Below are positions 8,521 through 17,562 of a stretch of 64,000 bases of DNA, one piece after another. Source of the stretch: Salipiger marinus (lineage in GTDB: Bacteria > Pseudomonadota > Alphaproteobacteria > Rhodobacterales > Rhodobacteraceae); contig NZ_FNEJ01000001.1 of assembly GCF_900100085.1 (NCBI RefSeq), positions 124,001 to 188,000 on the forward strand, read 5' to 3'. The position numbers and the translations under genes were made by a program. Every line of letters starts with the position of its first letter. Within the stretch, counting starts at the first letter, position 1. The notes beneath the pieces were generated by a model that made no database searches, was not told the origin of the DNA, and was given only the letters and a program-made list of their open reading frames with translations.

Positions 8521-8675
8521 GGCGCGGATCCCCGTTTTTCCGCCGCAACAATAGGCGCGCGGGCGGGCGGGCCGCAAGGCGGCAGCGGGCAATTTTTGTG
8601 GCATTTTAGGATTAGCGAAATGGCAAGCTTCATGACCGACTCTGGCGGCGGGTGTGGACTAAAATGGGTGGAGAC

Positions 8676-9503
8676 ATGAGTTTCGCCGGTGGGGCTCCGG
8701 GGGGCCTGAATTACTGTCCCTGTCGTTACGGGCGCTCGCGCGTCCTGTTTCGCGGCCCGCGTCGGCCGCTTGATTTGCCCTATCTCGCCTTTCTGGGGGG
8801 ATCGGAAACCTATGGGCGGTTCGTGGACCTGCCCTTTCCCGCGCGGGTGGAGCCGCAGCTGGGCCTTCCTTGCGTGAATTTCGGCATCCCCAATGCGGGG
8901 CTGGACCTGTATCTCAGCGATCCCGCCGTGCTGGAGGCGGCGGAGCGGGCCGAAACCGTGGTGCTGCAGATCCTTGGCGCGCAGAACATGTCCAACCGGT
9001 TCTACAGCGTGCATCCGCGCCGCAACGACCGGTTCCTGCGCGGCTCCGACCGGCTGCTGGCGCTGTATCCGGAGGTGGATTTCACCGAGTTCCACTTCAA
9101 CCGGCACATGCTGGGGCGGCTGCACGACCTGTCGCCGGAGCGGTTCGCGCAGATCACCGCAGAGCTGCGGCTGGCCTGGGTCGCGCGGATGAAGCATCTG
9201 CTGGCGCTGCTGCGCGGGCGGGTGGTGCTGCTCTGGGTGGCGGAGCACCTGCCGCCCGAGACCCCGCAGGAGGGGCTGGCGCGGGATCCGCTGTTTGTCG
9301 ACCGCGCCATGCTGGAGGCGCTGCGCCCCCGGACGGCGGCGCTGCTGGAGGTCGAACTGTCGGAGGCGGCGCGGCAGCGCGACACCGAAGGCAAGGTGTT
9401 CGCCCCGCTCGAAGCCGGGGCGGCGGCGGAATCGCTGGGGCCGCTGGCCCATGCCGAAGTGGCCGAGGCGCTGGGGCCGGTGCTGGCCGCGCTCCGGCCA
9501 TGA
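8676..9503 (+). CDS. DUF6473 family protein
   Basis: A 275-residue protein of a family seen mainly in Rhodobacteraceae, with no settled function. Features are the N-terminal LNYCPCRYGRS with two close Cys, then FRGPRRPLDLPYLAFLGGSETYG, and a middle region with LQILGAQNMSNRFYSVHPRRNDRF. The layout (a G-G-S-E-T-Y motif followed by N-G-L-D) recalls SGNH/GDSL-like or sulfotransferase-adjacent proteins, but I would not assign an activity. Start choice is uncertain: the ATG at 8676 fits the family start MSFxGG but its GGAG is very close; an ATG at 8664 is also possible. It ends seven bases before the convergent phasin. Confidence 0.65.
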   Translation: MSFAGGAPGGLNYCPCRYGRSRVLFRGPRRPLDLPYLAFLGGSETYGRFVDLPFPARVEPQLGLPCVNFGIPNAGLDLYLSDPAVLEAAERAETVVLQILGAQNMSNRFYSVHPRRNDRFLRGSDRLLALYPEVDFTEFHFNRHMLGRLHDLSPERFAQITAELRLAWVARMKHLLALLRGRVVLLWVAEHLPPETPQEGLARDPLFVDRAMLEALRPRTAALLEVELSEAARQRDTEGKVFAPLEAGAAAESLGPLAHAEVAEALGPVLAALRP

Positions 9504-9509
9504 CCGCGC

Positions 9510-9833
9510 TCAGGCGGCGGCGGGGGACATCATCCGCTGGCCAAGGGCTGTCAGCCGGTCAAAATGGCCGCGATAGCCTGCAACAGCGGTCTGGACGAAC
9601 TCCGCCTGCACCGCAAACAGCGTGCCGGGATCGGTGCAATGCAGCAGCCGGTGCTGCAGGGCCATGTCCTGCCGCAGCCGGGAGGCGTAGAAGTCCTGCA
9701 CCTCCTCGGCGATCTCCAGCCAGCCCTCCACAAGTGCTGTGGCGGCATAGGGGCCGAAGCTCCAGCTCAGCCGGACCTCCTGCGGCGGGGGCGGGGCGCC
9801 GGTCAGGGGAATGTCGCGCAGATGCGTGGTCAT
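9510..9833 (-). CDS. Phasin-family protein
   Basis: A 107-residue, mostly helical protein matching the phasin pattern: an amphipathic segment EGWLEIAEEVQDFYASRLRQDMALQHRLLHC, followed by the characteristic FAVQAEFVQTAVAGYRGHFDRLTALGQRM near the C terminus. Phasins coat polyhydroxyalkanoate granules; some members instead bind other partners. It is short and has no Pro/Ala tail beyond the last few residues. It is convergent with the DUF6473 gene, with six bases between the stops. No PHA synthase or depolymerase is present in the window, so the granule role is inferred from the family only. Confidence 0.7.
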   Translation of the reverse strand: MTTHLRDIPLTGAPPPPQEVRLSWSFGPYAATALVEGWLEIAEEVQDFYASRLRQDMALQHRLLHCTDPGTLFAVQAEFVQTAVAGYRGHFDRLTALGQRMMSPAAA

Positions 9834-9922
9834 GGTCTGATCCTCCCAAGCGAAAAGCCTGAGAGGAGCCTAACACGGCTCGCCCCCGCGCGCGGCGATT
9901 CCCGTCACCCGGCGCCGCGCGG

Positions 9923-11287
9923 TCACAGGCTCGCCTGCACCGCCGCGATGCTGTCGTCCAGAATTGCGGCAGTCCGGTCGATCAGCGCCTCATCCATGAC
10001 CAGCGTCGGCGACAGGATCAGGATATTGCCCAAGGGCCGCGCGATCAGCCCGCGCTTCTGCGCCTCGCGCGCAAGGCGCAGGCCGATTCGGTCTTCGGGG
10101 GCGAAGGGCGCGGCGGTGGCCTTGTCCTTCACGAATTCGAGGCCCATCATGAAATGGCTGCCCCGCACCTCGCCCACGATGTCATGCCGGTCCAGCTGCC
10201 GCAGCAGGCCTTCGAAGCGCTTGCCGGTGGTGCGCACCCGCTGCGGGATCTGCTCGGCCTCCATCAGCGCGATATTGGCCAGACCGGCGGCGGCGGCGGC
10301 GGGGTGGCCGGAATAGGTCATGCCGTGGAAGAACATGCCGCCGGGGCCGGAGATCACCTCGTGGATCTCGTCGGACAGGATCGTGGCCGACAGCGGCTGA
10401 TAGCCCGAGGTCAGGCCCTTGGCGGTGGTGATGATGTCGGGCACGATGCCGAACACGTCTTCTGACGCGAACATGTGCCCCAGCCGCCCGAAAGAGGTCA
10501 CCACCTCGTCGGTCACATATTTGATGTCATGGTCGCGGCAGATCTCGAACATCGCCTGATGATAGCCCTCGGGCGGCACGATCACGCCCCCCGCGCCCAT
10601 GATCGGCTCGGCGAAGAAACAGGCGATGGTTTCGGCGCCGTAATGCTGGATGGTGTCGCGCAGATCCTGTTTCAGCACCTCGAGGAACTCCGCCTCGGTC
10701 ATGCCCTGCCCTTCGCGCCAGTGATGCGGGCAGCGCAGGTGATGCACAAGGCTGTCCTCGCGGCTCCAGCCTTGGGAATAGCCGGGCGTGGTCATGGCGA
10801 CGGTCAGATGGGTGGAGCCGTGATAGGCGCCGTGGCGGCACAGGATGCGGCGTTTGCGCGGCTGGCCCAGCCGGTTGTAATAGTGATGCAGGATGCGGAT
10901 CGCGGTTTCATTCGCGACCGAGCCGGAATTGCCGAAATGCACCTTGTTGAGCGTGCCGGGCGCCAGGTCCGCCAGCTTGGTGGCCAGCGCCGCGGCGGCG
11001 GGATGGGTGAAGTTGTAGAAGGTCGAATAGAAATCCAGCGTCTCGAGCTGGGCGGTGATGGCGTCGATGATCTCGCGCCGCCGGTGGCCGACATTGACAC
11101 ACCACAGCCCGCCGATGCCGTCGATCAGCTGGTTGCCTTCGCTGTCGCGGACATAGGCGCCTTCGGCCCCCACGATCACGGTGCGCTGCCCGGACTGTTT
11201 GAGGAAATCCAGATCGGCCCAGCTTTGCACAAGATGGGTGTCGGCGGTCAGCACGCCGTCGGTGGTGATGTCCAGATCAAGCGACAT
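9923..11287 (-). CDS. Class III aminotransferase, probably putrescine/polyamine-pyruvate type
   Basis: PLP-dependent aminotransferase of 454 residues. It has GIGGLWCVNVGHRR near the start, the SGSVANETAIR cofactor phosphate site, HGAYHGST, the DEVVTSFGRLG aspartate block and the PLP-lysine region TTAKGLTSGYQPLSA. This combination matches the omega-aminotransferase branch that contains putrescine-pyruvate aminotransferase (SpuC type) and beta-alanine-pyruvate enzymes. It is the last gene of the operon that starts with the polyamine-type ABC transporter, starting three bases after the amidohydrolase stop. The context makes transamination of an imported diamine the best guess; the exact amine is not readable from sequence. 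Confidence 0.85.
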   Translation of the reverse strand: MSLDLDITTDGVLTADTHLVQSWADLDFLKQSGQRTVIVGAEGAYVRDSEGNQLIDGIGGLWCVNVGHRRREIIDAITAQLETLDFYSTFYNFTHPAAAALATKLADLAPGTLNKVHFGNSGSVANETAIRILHHYYNRLGQPRKRRILCRHGAYHGSTHLTVAMTTPGYSQGWSREDSLVHHLRCPHHWREGQGMTEAEFLEVLKQDLRDTIQHYGAETIACFFAEPIMGAGGVIVPPEGYHQAMFEICRDHDIKYVTDEVVTSFGRLGHMFASEDVFGIVPDIITTAKGLTSGYQPLSATILSDEIHEVISGPGGMFFHGMTYSGHPAAAAAGLANIALMEAEQIPQRVRTTGKRFEGLLRQLDRHDIVGEVRGSHFMMGLEFVKDKATAAPFAPEDRIGLRLAREAQKRGLIARPLGNILILSPTLVMDEALIDRTAAILDDSIAAVQASL

Positions 11288-11290
11288 GGG

Positions 11291-12058
11291 TCAGATCTCC
11301 AGATAGTCCTGTTGTTGGGTTGAGCGGAGCTCGGGCGCCAGAGGCACGTCCAGATCCGCGATCAGCAGCGCCTCGCCCCGGCCCGCACTGACCAGCGGGC
11401 GCGCGTCCGGCCCCACGATCAGCGACAGCCCGCCATAGGCGAGCCCGGCTTCGGCGCCGCAGTAATTGGCATAGGCGATGGTCACCCCCGCCTCTGCCGC
11501 GCGGGCGGGCACCAGCGCGGTGGACACATGGCCAAAACCTTCGGGATTGGCGGTCGGCACGAGGATCAGCCGCGCCCCCTGCGCGGCAAGCGCCGCGACA
11601 TGGGGCGCAAATTCCACGTCATAGCAGATCAGCAGGGCGGCACGGACCCCGGCCAGATCGAACAGGCAGTAGCTGGCGCCGGGGCGGAAGCTGCCCTTTT
11701 CCATCGGGCCGAACAGCTGGATCTTGCGGTAATGGCCCAGTTCCTGCCCTTGTGCGTCCCATGCGGTGGCGGCGTTGTAGACCGCCGCCCCGTCCCGTTC
11801 CGCCCAGCCCAGCACCAGCCCGCAGCCCGCAGCCCGCGCCATGGCGGACAGGCGCTGCGTCCAGTCCCCGCCGCGCGGCTGCGCCAGCGCCCCGTGCAGA
11901 TCCGGCCGGTTGTAGCCCGGCAGGAACAGTTCGGGACAGACCAGCATCAACGCCCCCGCCCGTGCCGAAGCCTCCAGCAGCGCCCCGAGCCGGGTCAGCC
12001 CCGCCTCGGGATCGCCCGTGCCCGGCGGCCCCTGATAAAGCGCCAGCCGCATGGTCAC
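11291..12058 (-). CDS. Nitrilase-superfamily carbon-nitrogen hydrolase
   Basis: A 255-residue hydrolase with the full Glu-Lys-Cys triad: E43 in CPELFLPGYN, K112 in YRKIQLFG and C145 in LLICYDVEFA. The superfamily cleaves amides, carbamoyl-amines or nitriles. In polyamine pathways a relative, N-carbamoylputrescine amidase, is common; aliphatic amidases of this branch also hydrolyse amide-capped intermediates. The GTG start overlaps the stop of the binding-protein gene; an ATG six bases in (12052) is an alternative start. It lies between the transporter and the aminotransferase on one strand, so it probably processes the imported compound or its product. Confidence 0.85.
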   Translation of the reverse strand: MTMRLALYQGPPGTGDPEAGLTRLGALLEASARAGALMLVCPELFLPGYNRPDLHGALAQPRGGDWTQRLSAMARAAGCGLVLGWAERDGAAVYNAATAWDAQGQELGHYRKIQLFGPMEKGSFRPGASYCLFDLAGVRAALLICYDVEFAPHVAALAAQGARLILVPTANPEGFGHVSTALVPARAAEAGVTIAYANYCGAEAGLAYGGLSLIVGPDARPLVSAGRGEALLIADLDVPLAPELRSTQQQDYLEI

Positions 12059-13080
12059 TTCTTCAGGTTGGTCCAGATCGCGTCATACATGACCTGCACC
12101 TCCTGCGGGCAGGGCTGCACGAACACGCCGGTCACGTCCGAGGGCGGGTTGCTTTCCGGGGAATTGGCCACCTCGGGCGCCAGAAACTCCGACACGCCCT
12201 TCACCCCCGCCGAATACTGGGCGTAATTGGTGACGGCGGCGGCGTTTTCCGGCTCCAGCAGGAAGTTCATGAACTTCAGCGCGTTGTCGCGGTTGGGCGC
12301 ATCCTTCAGCAACACCACATTGTCCATCCAGACGATCATGCCCTCCTTGGGGAAGACGTATTCGATGGGCGCGCCTTCGGCCCGCGCCTTGGCGGAAAAG
12401 CCCGACCAGATCATGCCCGCCGCCGCGTCGCCCGACACCAGAACATCCTTGGCCACATCGGAGCCGAAGCTCGCCCACTCCGCCTTGGCGCCCATCACCA
12501 GATCGTTGAGCGCCTTGAGCTGCGCGCGGTCGGCGCTGCATTGCGGGATGCCCAGATACAGCGAGGCCAGCGTCAGCGTCTCGCCGCTGGTGTCCAGCAC
12601 GTTGATCTTGCCCGCCAGTTCCGGCGGCGGCGCGAAGATCAGGCCAAGGCTGTCGGCGGTGCCGTCATAGACCTCGCGGTTGACCGCAAAGGAGGTGCTG
12701 CCCCACTGATAGGGGATCGAGGAGGTGCGGCCCGGATCAAAGGCCACGTCCAGCCAGCGGTCTTCGATATTGCCGTGGTTGGGCAGCTCTTCGGGGGTGA
12801 AGCTGTCGAGCATGCCTTCCTGTTTCAGGATGTCGACCATGTAATCGCCGGGCACCGCCACGTCATAGCTGCCCAGTCGCCCGGCTTTCAGCGCGGCCAG
12901 CAGCGCCTCGTTGCTGTCGAAGGTGTCCATGGTCACCTCGACGTCGTATTCGGCGGCGAACTTGTCCAGCAGCTCCTGCGGGATGTATTCGAACCAGTGA
13001 TAGATCGACAGCTTGCCTTCGGCCTGAGCGGCGCCTGCCAGCGTCAGCGCCAGCAGCGAGGTGGTGAGAAGGGTCTTCAT
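12055..13080 (-). CDS. Periplasmic polyamine-type solute-binding protein
   Basis: Secreted binding protein of 341 residues with a clear Sec signal peptide (MKTLLTTSLLALTLAGAAQA, cleavage near 20). The mature part begins GKLSIYHWFEYIPQELLDKF, the classic PotD/PotF opening, and continues with the family blocks GSYDVAVPGDYMVDILKQ and PYQWGSTSFAVNREVY. It captures spermidine, putrescine or a related cation in the periplasm and hands it to the two permeases upstream in the operon. It follows the second permease by 24 bases. Spermidine and putrescine specificities cannot be separated by eye. Confidence 0.92.
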   Translation of the reverse strand: MKTLLTTSLLALTLAGAAQAEGKLSIYHWFEYIPQELLDKFAAEYDVEVTMDTFDSNEALLAALKAGRLGSYDVAVPGDYMVDILKQEGMLDSFTPEELPNHGNIEDRWLDVAFDPGRTSSIPYQWGSTSFAVNREVYDGTADSLGLIFAPPPELAGKINVLDTSGETLTLASLYLGIPQCSADRAQLKALNDLVMGAKAEWASFGSDVAKDVLVSGDAAAGMIWSGFSAKARAEGAPIEYVFPKEGMIVWMDNVVLLKDAPNRDNALKFMNFLLEPENAAAVTNYAQYSAGVKGVSEFLAPEVANSPESNPPSDVTGVFVQPCPQEVQVMYDAIWTNLKK

Positions 13081-13104
13081 GTCTTGGTCTCCGCTGTTGG
13101 GGTT

Positions 13105-13902
13105 TTATCGTTTCTGTCCCGCCCGTCCGATCAGCCAGGACAGCGTGACGCAGACCACCGAAACGCCCAGGAGCAGCGTCGAAATGGCCATGATGTTGGG
13201 CTTGATGCCCTGTTTCACCGATCCGAAGATGGCGGTCGGCAGGGTCTCGACCCCCGCCCCCTTGACGAAGTTGGTGATGAGGAAATCGTCAAGCGAGATG
13301 ATAAAGGCGAGCAGGAAGCCCGACAGGATGCCCGGCGCCATCAGCGGCAGCAGGATCAGCCGGAACGCCTCCCACGGGGTGGCGTAAAGATCCATCGCCG
13401 CCTGTTCATAGACATCGGGCACCGACTGCATCCGCGCCGAAATCGGCAGGTAGGCGAAGGGGATGCAGAACACCACATGCGCAAGGAAGATGGTCAGCAG
13501 CCCGGTGGTCAGCCCGATGGTGATGAAGAACACCAGCGAGGCGACGGCGGTCACGATCTCCGGCACCATCAGCGGCAGGTTGATCAGCGCAAGGCTGGCC
13601 AGCTTGCCCCGGAACCGCCCCGCCCGGGTCATCGCCACGGCGGCGGCGGTGGCGATCAGCGTGGCGCAGGTGGCGGCACCGATGGCGATGGTGAAGCTGT
13701 TGATGGCGGCATCGCGGAATTTCGGCGCCTCTGGCCCGGTGAACACGTCCACGTACCATTTCAGCGAAAACCCGCCCCAGCGCGTGATCGAGGTGCTTTC
13801 GTTGAAGCTGTAGACCGCGACGATGACCAGCGGCGCATAAAGGATGAACAGGCACAGCACGGTCAGCGGGCGGAAGCCGGTGAAATGGCGCAGGTCGGTC
13901 AT
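13105..13902 (-). CDS. ABC transporter permease, PotC/PotI type
   Basis: Inner-membrane permease of 265 residues with about six helices. The EAA loop that docks the ATPase is [27 protein letters not shown] near residues 165-190. The opening [27 protein letters not shown] and the end SWLIGR are typical of the PotC branch. The start codon overlaps the stop of the PotB-type permease by four bases (ATGA), which implies coupled translation and a paired complex. Confidence 0.92.
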   Translation of the reverse strand: MTDLRHFTGFRPLTVLCLFILYAPLVIVAVYSFNESTSITRWGGFSLKWYVDVFTGPEAPKFRDAAINSFTIAIGAATCATLIATAAAVAMTRAGRFRGKLASLALINLPLMVPEIVTAVASLVFFITIGLTTGLLTIFLAHVVFCIPFAYLPISARMQSVPDVYEQAAMDLYATPWEAFRLILLPLMAPGILSGFLLAFIISLDDFLITNFVKGAGVETLPTAIFGSVKQGIKPNIMAISTLLLGVSVVCVTLSWLIGRAGQKR

Positions 13903-14821
13903 GTCCGGTCTCCCTTGGTCTGGGCCCGGGCATGCAGCAGCAGCACGGCCATCACGATGCTGAGCAGGATCATCGAGGCGGCGGCCCCGAACGGCCAGTT
14001 GCCCGCAGCGCCCTTGAACTGCTCCTCGATCAGCGACCCGATCATGAAGGTCTTGGCGCCACCCAGCAGTTCGGGCGCAAGGAACGCCCCCAATGAGGGC
14101 ACGAAGACCAGAATGCAGCCCGCCACGATGCCCGGCTTGACCACCGGCAGGATGATCAGCCGCAGCGTGGTCCAGCTGTCGGCATAAAGATCCGCCGCCG
14201 CTTCGGAGAGCGAGAAGTCATAGCGTTCCACCGCCGCATAGATCGGCAGCACCATGAAGGGCAGGTAGCTGTAGAACAGCCCCAGCTGCACGGCGAAATT
14301 GGTGTTCACCAGCGCCAGCGGCGTGTCGATGATCCCGGCCCAGAGCAGGAATTCATTCAGCGGCCCGGTGTCGCGGATCAGGAATTTCATCGACACGGTG
14401 CGGATCAGCAGGTTGACCCAGTAAGGAATGGTGATGAGGAACAGCCAGACCGACCGCACCCGCGCGGGCCGGGTGGCGATGAACCACGCGGTGGGAAAGC
14501 CGATCAGCAGGCACAGCACCGTCGCCAGCCCCGCCTGCCAGATCGACCGCCAGAAGATGCCGATATAGGTCCATTCGATGCGGGGCGGCTCGTCCCCGAA
14601 CAGGCCCCGGTCCAGAAAGAACTGGTCATAGGCGGCCAGCGTGAAGTCCCAGATGACCCCGCCCCGGAATTCCTTGGTCAGCACGGAATAGACCGCCATG
14701 ATCAGCACCGGCGCGACAAGGAAGATGCCGACCCACAGCCAGACCGGCAGCAGCAGGCGCGGCCCGTTGCCGCGATAGATGTCCGACCCGGCGGAGGCGC
14801 CCTGTGGCGCGGCGCCCGCCA

Positions 14822-14822
<1 letters not shown>
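13899..14822 (-). CDS. ABC transporter permease, PotB/PotH type
   Basis: Inner-membrane permease of 307 residues; the first partner of the polyamine-type channel. It has a first helix [25 protein letters not shown], a periplasmic stretch around 55-90, and the EAA loop [27 protein letters not shown] near 210-235. The start ATG shares one base with the ATPase stop (TGATG), so the operon is translated in close coupling. With the PotC-type permease and the ATPase it forms the complete import complex. Confidence 0.92.
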
Positions 14823-15892
<1,070 letters not shown>

Positions 15893-15979
15893 CGAATCCC
15901 CTTGAACCATACCCCCGGTTTCTGGTGATTCAGGCTAAGGCCCCCGAAATCGAGGGGTATATACCCCCAAGGAGGTATC
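15893..15979. promoter_or_regulatory. Divergent control region with GGGGTATATACCCC palindrome
   Basis: This 87-bp region separates the polyamine operon from its likely regulator. It contains the perfect 14-bp palindrome GGGGTATATACCCC at 15954-15967 and a matching half site ATACCCCC at 15909-15916, repeated at 15961-15968. The palindrome core TATATA could also be a -10 box for the regulator gene, and AAGGAGG (15969-15975) follows at once. GAATC (15894-15898) and GATTC (15927-15931) sites are also present. The arrangement suggests one operator serving both directions. Confidence 0.65.
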
Positions 15980-16771
15980 ATGCGGGAGCTTCCCAACTCT
16001 GCCGAAGAGCATCTGGGCCGCGCCATCGCGGCGCTTGGCGGCGAAGGGTTTGCCCCTGCGTTTTACCTTTGGCTGTCGCGCTGCTTTGAAATCGACAACA
16101 CCACGATGCTGGCCTATTTCCAGCAGCACCGCCCGCAGGTGCTGTTCACGCAATCGCGCGAGAAGCGGGTGCATGAAAAGCTGGAAACGGATTACCTGTC
16201 AGGGGCTTACCTTCTGGACCCGTTTCATGACCTGCATGTGCGGCGGGTGCGTCCCGGGATCTACCGGCTGCGCGACATCGCCCCCGATGCCTTTCAGCGG
16301 AACGAATATTTCGCCGCCTATTACCGGCGCACCACCCTGATCGACGAGATCGCCTATGTCGCCTATCCCGCCGAGGGGGTTTCGGTGCATGTCTGCCTTG
16401 GCCGCGATGCCACATCCGGTCAGGGGTTTTCGCCGCGCGATCTGGATCATGCCCAAAGAATAGCCCCGATTGCCTGCGGATTGTGCGAAAAGCAATGGCA
16501 GGGCCTGTCCTCTTCGGGGGATTATACCGAAGCCGCGCTGACCGGGCGGCTGATCGAGGCGCTGCGCCGCCGCCATGCCATCACGCTCAGCCCCCGGCAG
16601 GCAGAGGTGGCGCTGCTGATCCTGCGCGGCCACAGCTCCGTTTCGATCAGCCTGCGGCTGGAGATCAGCCCGCAGACGGTCAAGGTGTTCCGCAAGCAGC
16701 TTTACCGGAAATGCCGCATCTCCTCGCAGGGGGAGCTGTTTTCGCTGATCCTGCCGCTGCTCTCCGACTAG
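15980..16771 (+). CDS. LuxR-type (GerE HTH) transcriptional regulator
   Basis: A 263-residue regulator with a C-terminal LuxR/GerE helix-turn-helix: SPRQAEVALLILRGHSSVSI then LRLEISPQTVKVFRKQLYRKC at about 205-250. The N-terminal 180 residues form an uncharacterised sensory region containing RVRPGIYRLRDIAPDAF and YYRRTTLIDEIAYVAYP. It has no obvious acyl-homoserine-lactone pocket motif, so a metabolite is a more likely signal. The start has an ideal AAGGAGG. Its divergent position over a shared palindrome makes it the best candidate regulator of the polyamine operon. Its 3' end overlaps the convergent glutathione transferase by four bases. Confidence 0.88.
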   Translation: MRELPNSAEEHLGRAIAALGGEGFAPAFYLWLSRCFEIDNTTMLAYFQQHRPQVLFTQSREKRVHEKLETDYLSGAYLLDPFHDLHVRRVRPGIYRLRDIAPDAFQRNEYFAAYYRRTTLIDEIAYVAYPAEGVSVHVCLGRDATSGQGFSPRDLDHAQRIAPIACGLCEKQWQGLSSSGDYTEAALTGRLIEALRRRHAITLSPRQAEVALLILRGHSSVSISLRLEISPQTVKVFRKQLYRKCRISSQGELFSLILPLLSD

Positions 16772-17373
16772 GCCGGGAAAAAATCGCCCGGCATGGCAGG
16801 CAGGTCGGCCATGCGCGTCCGCCAGTCGGCCATGGCAGGCGACGGCGCCACGCCTGCCCTGTCGATCCAGCGGACATAGCCCCAGATGGCGCAGTCGCCG
16901 ATGCCGGGCGCTGCCCCGTGGAAAAACGGCCCCGCCCCCAGCAGCCGATCAAAATTGTCCCGGTCGGTGGCATAGCGGGCGCGCAGCCAGTCCAGCGCGC
17001 CGGGCGGGAAGCTGTCGCCGCCGGGGCGGCGCGATTCCACCAGCTGCGGCAGGCACATGCCGATGCGGTTGGCCTCCCACAGGATCAGCTCTGCGCCGCG
17101 GCGCAGGTCATGGGGCTGCTGCCCCGGCAGCGGCCAGCGCCGCGCCACCTCCATCAGGATGGCGCCGGACTGCAGATGCGGCACGCCATCGACCATAAGC
17201 AGCGGCACCTGCGCCAGCGGACTTGCCGCCAGAAACTCCGCCGGGCGGGTGGCAGCGGGCGCCCAGATATCGACCCGCCGCAGCTCATGCGGCACCCCCG
17301 CCAGCGCGAGGGCCAGCGCCACCTTGTTGGCATGGCCGCTGTCGGGGTGGCCGTAAAGAACAAGCTCTGTCAT
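16768..17373 (-). CDS. Glutathione S-transferase family protein
   Basis: A 201-residue GST with an N-terminal thioredoxin-like domain opening ELVLYGHPDSGHANKVALAL (the Ser in DSGHANK is in the usual catalytic position), the cis-Pro region AQVPLLMVDG, the glutathione gamma-Glu site LQSGAILMEV, and an alpha-helical C-terminal domain. GSTs conjugate glutathione to electrophiles. It is convergent with the LuxR-type gene (four-base overlap of stops) and divergent from the Rieske oxygenase, so it may help detoxify an oxygenation product. That link is an inference from position only. Confidence 0.88.
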   Translation of the reverse strand: MTELVLYGHPDSGHANKVALALALAGVPHELRRVDIWAPAATRPAEFLAASPLAQVPLLMVDGVPHLQSGAILMEVARRWPLPGQQPHDLRRGAELILWEANRIGMCLPQLVESRRPGGDSFPPGALDWLRARYATDRDNFDRLLGAGPFFHGAAPGIGDCAIWGYVRWIDRAGVAPSPAMADWRTRMADLPAMPGDFFPA

Positions 17374-17562
17374 CGCGCGCTCCGCATCCTGTGGCCCCCA
17401 GCCAAGCCGGGAGGCGGCGCCGCTGTCAAATTCCGTTTTGTGGGCGCTCCGTCACCCCCCGTGATGGCGCCTGCGCGCGGGGGCTTGACGCAGGCAGGGC
17501 AAAGGCGCGGAATGCCGCGCAGCGCGGTGCCGGGACGTGCCGCCACACAGCCGGAGGCCGCC

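Noticed and set aside
11752-14187. An 811-codon open frame on the plus strand opposite the polyamine transporter genes
   Set aside because: Antisense shadow of the binding-protein and permease genes; composition is implausible for a folded protein.
16483-17562. Long in-frame N-terminal extension of the Rieske oxygenase
   Set aside because: It would overlap the LuxR-type gene and the antisense GST gene; the family N terminus and a GGAGG site fix the start at 17563.
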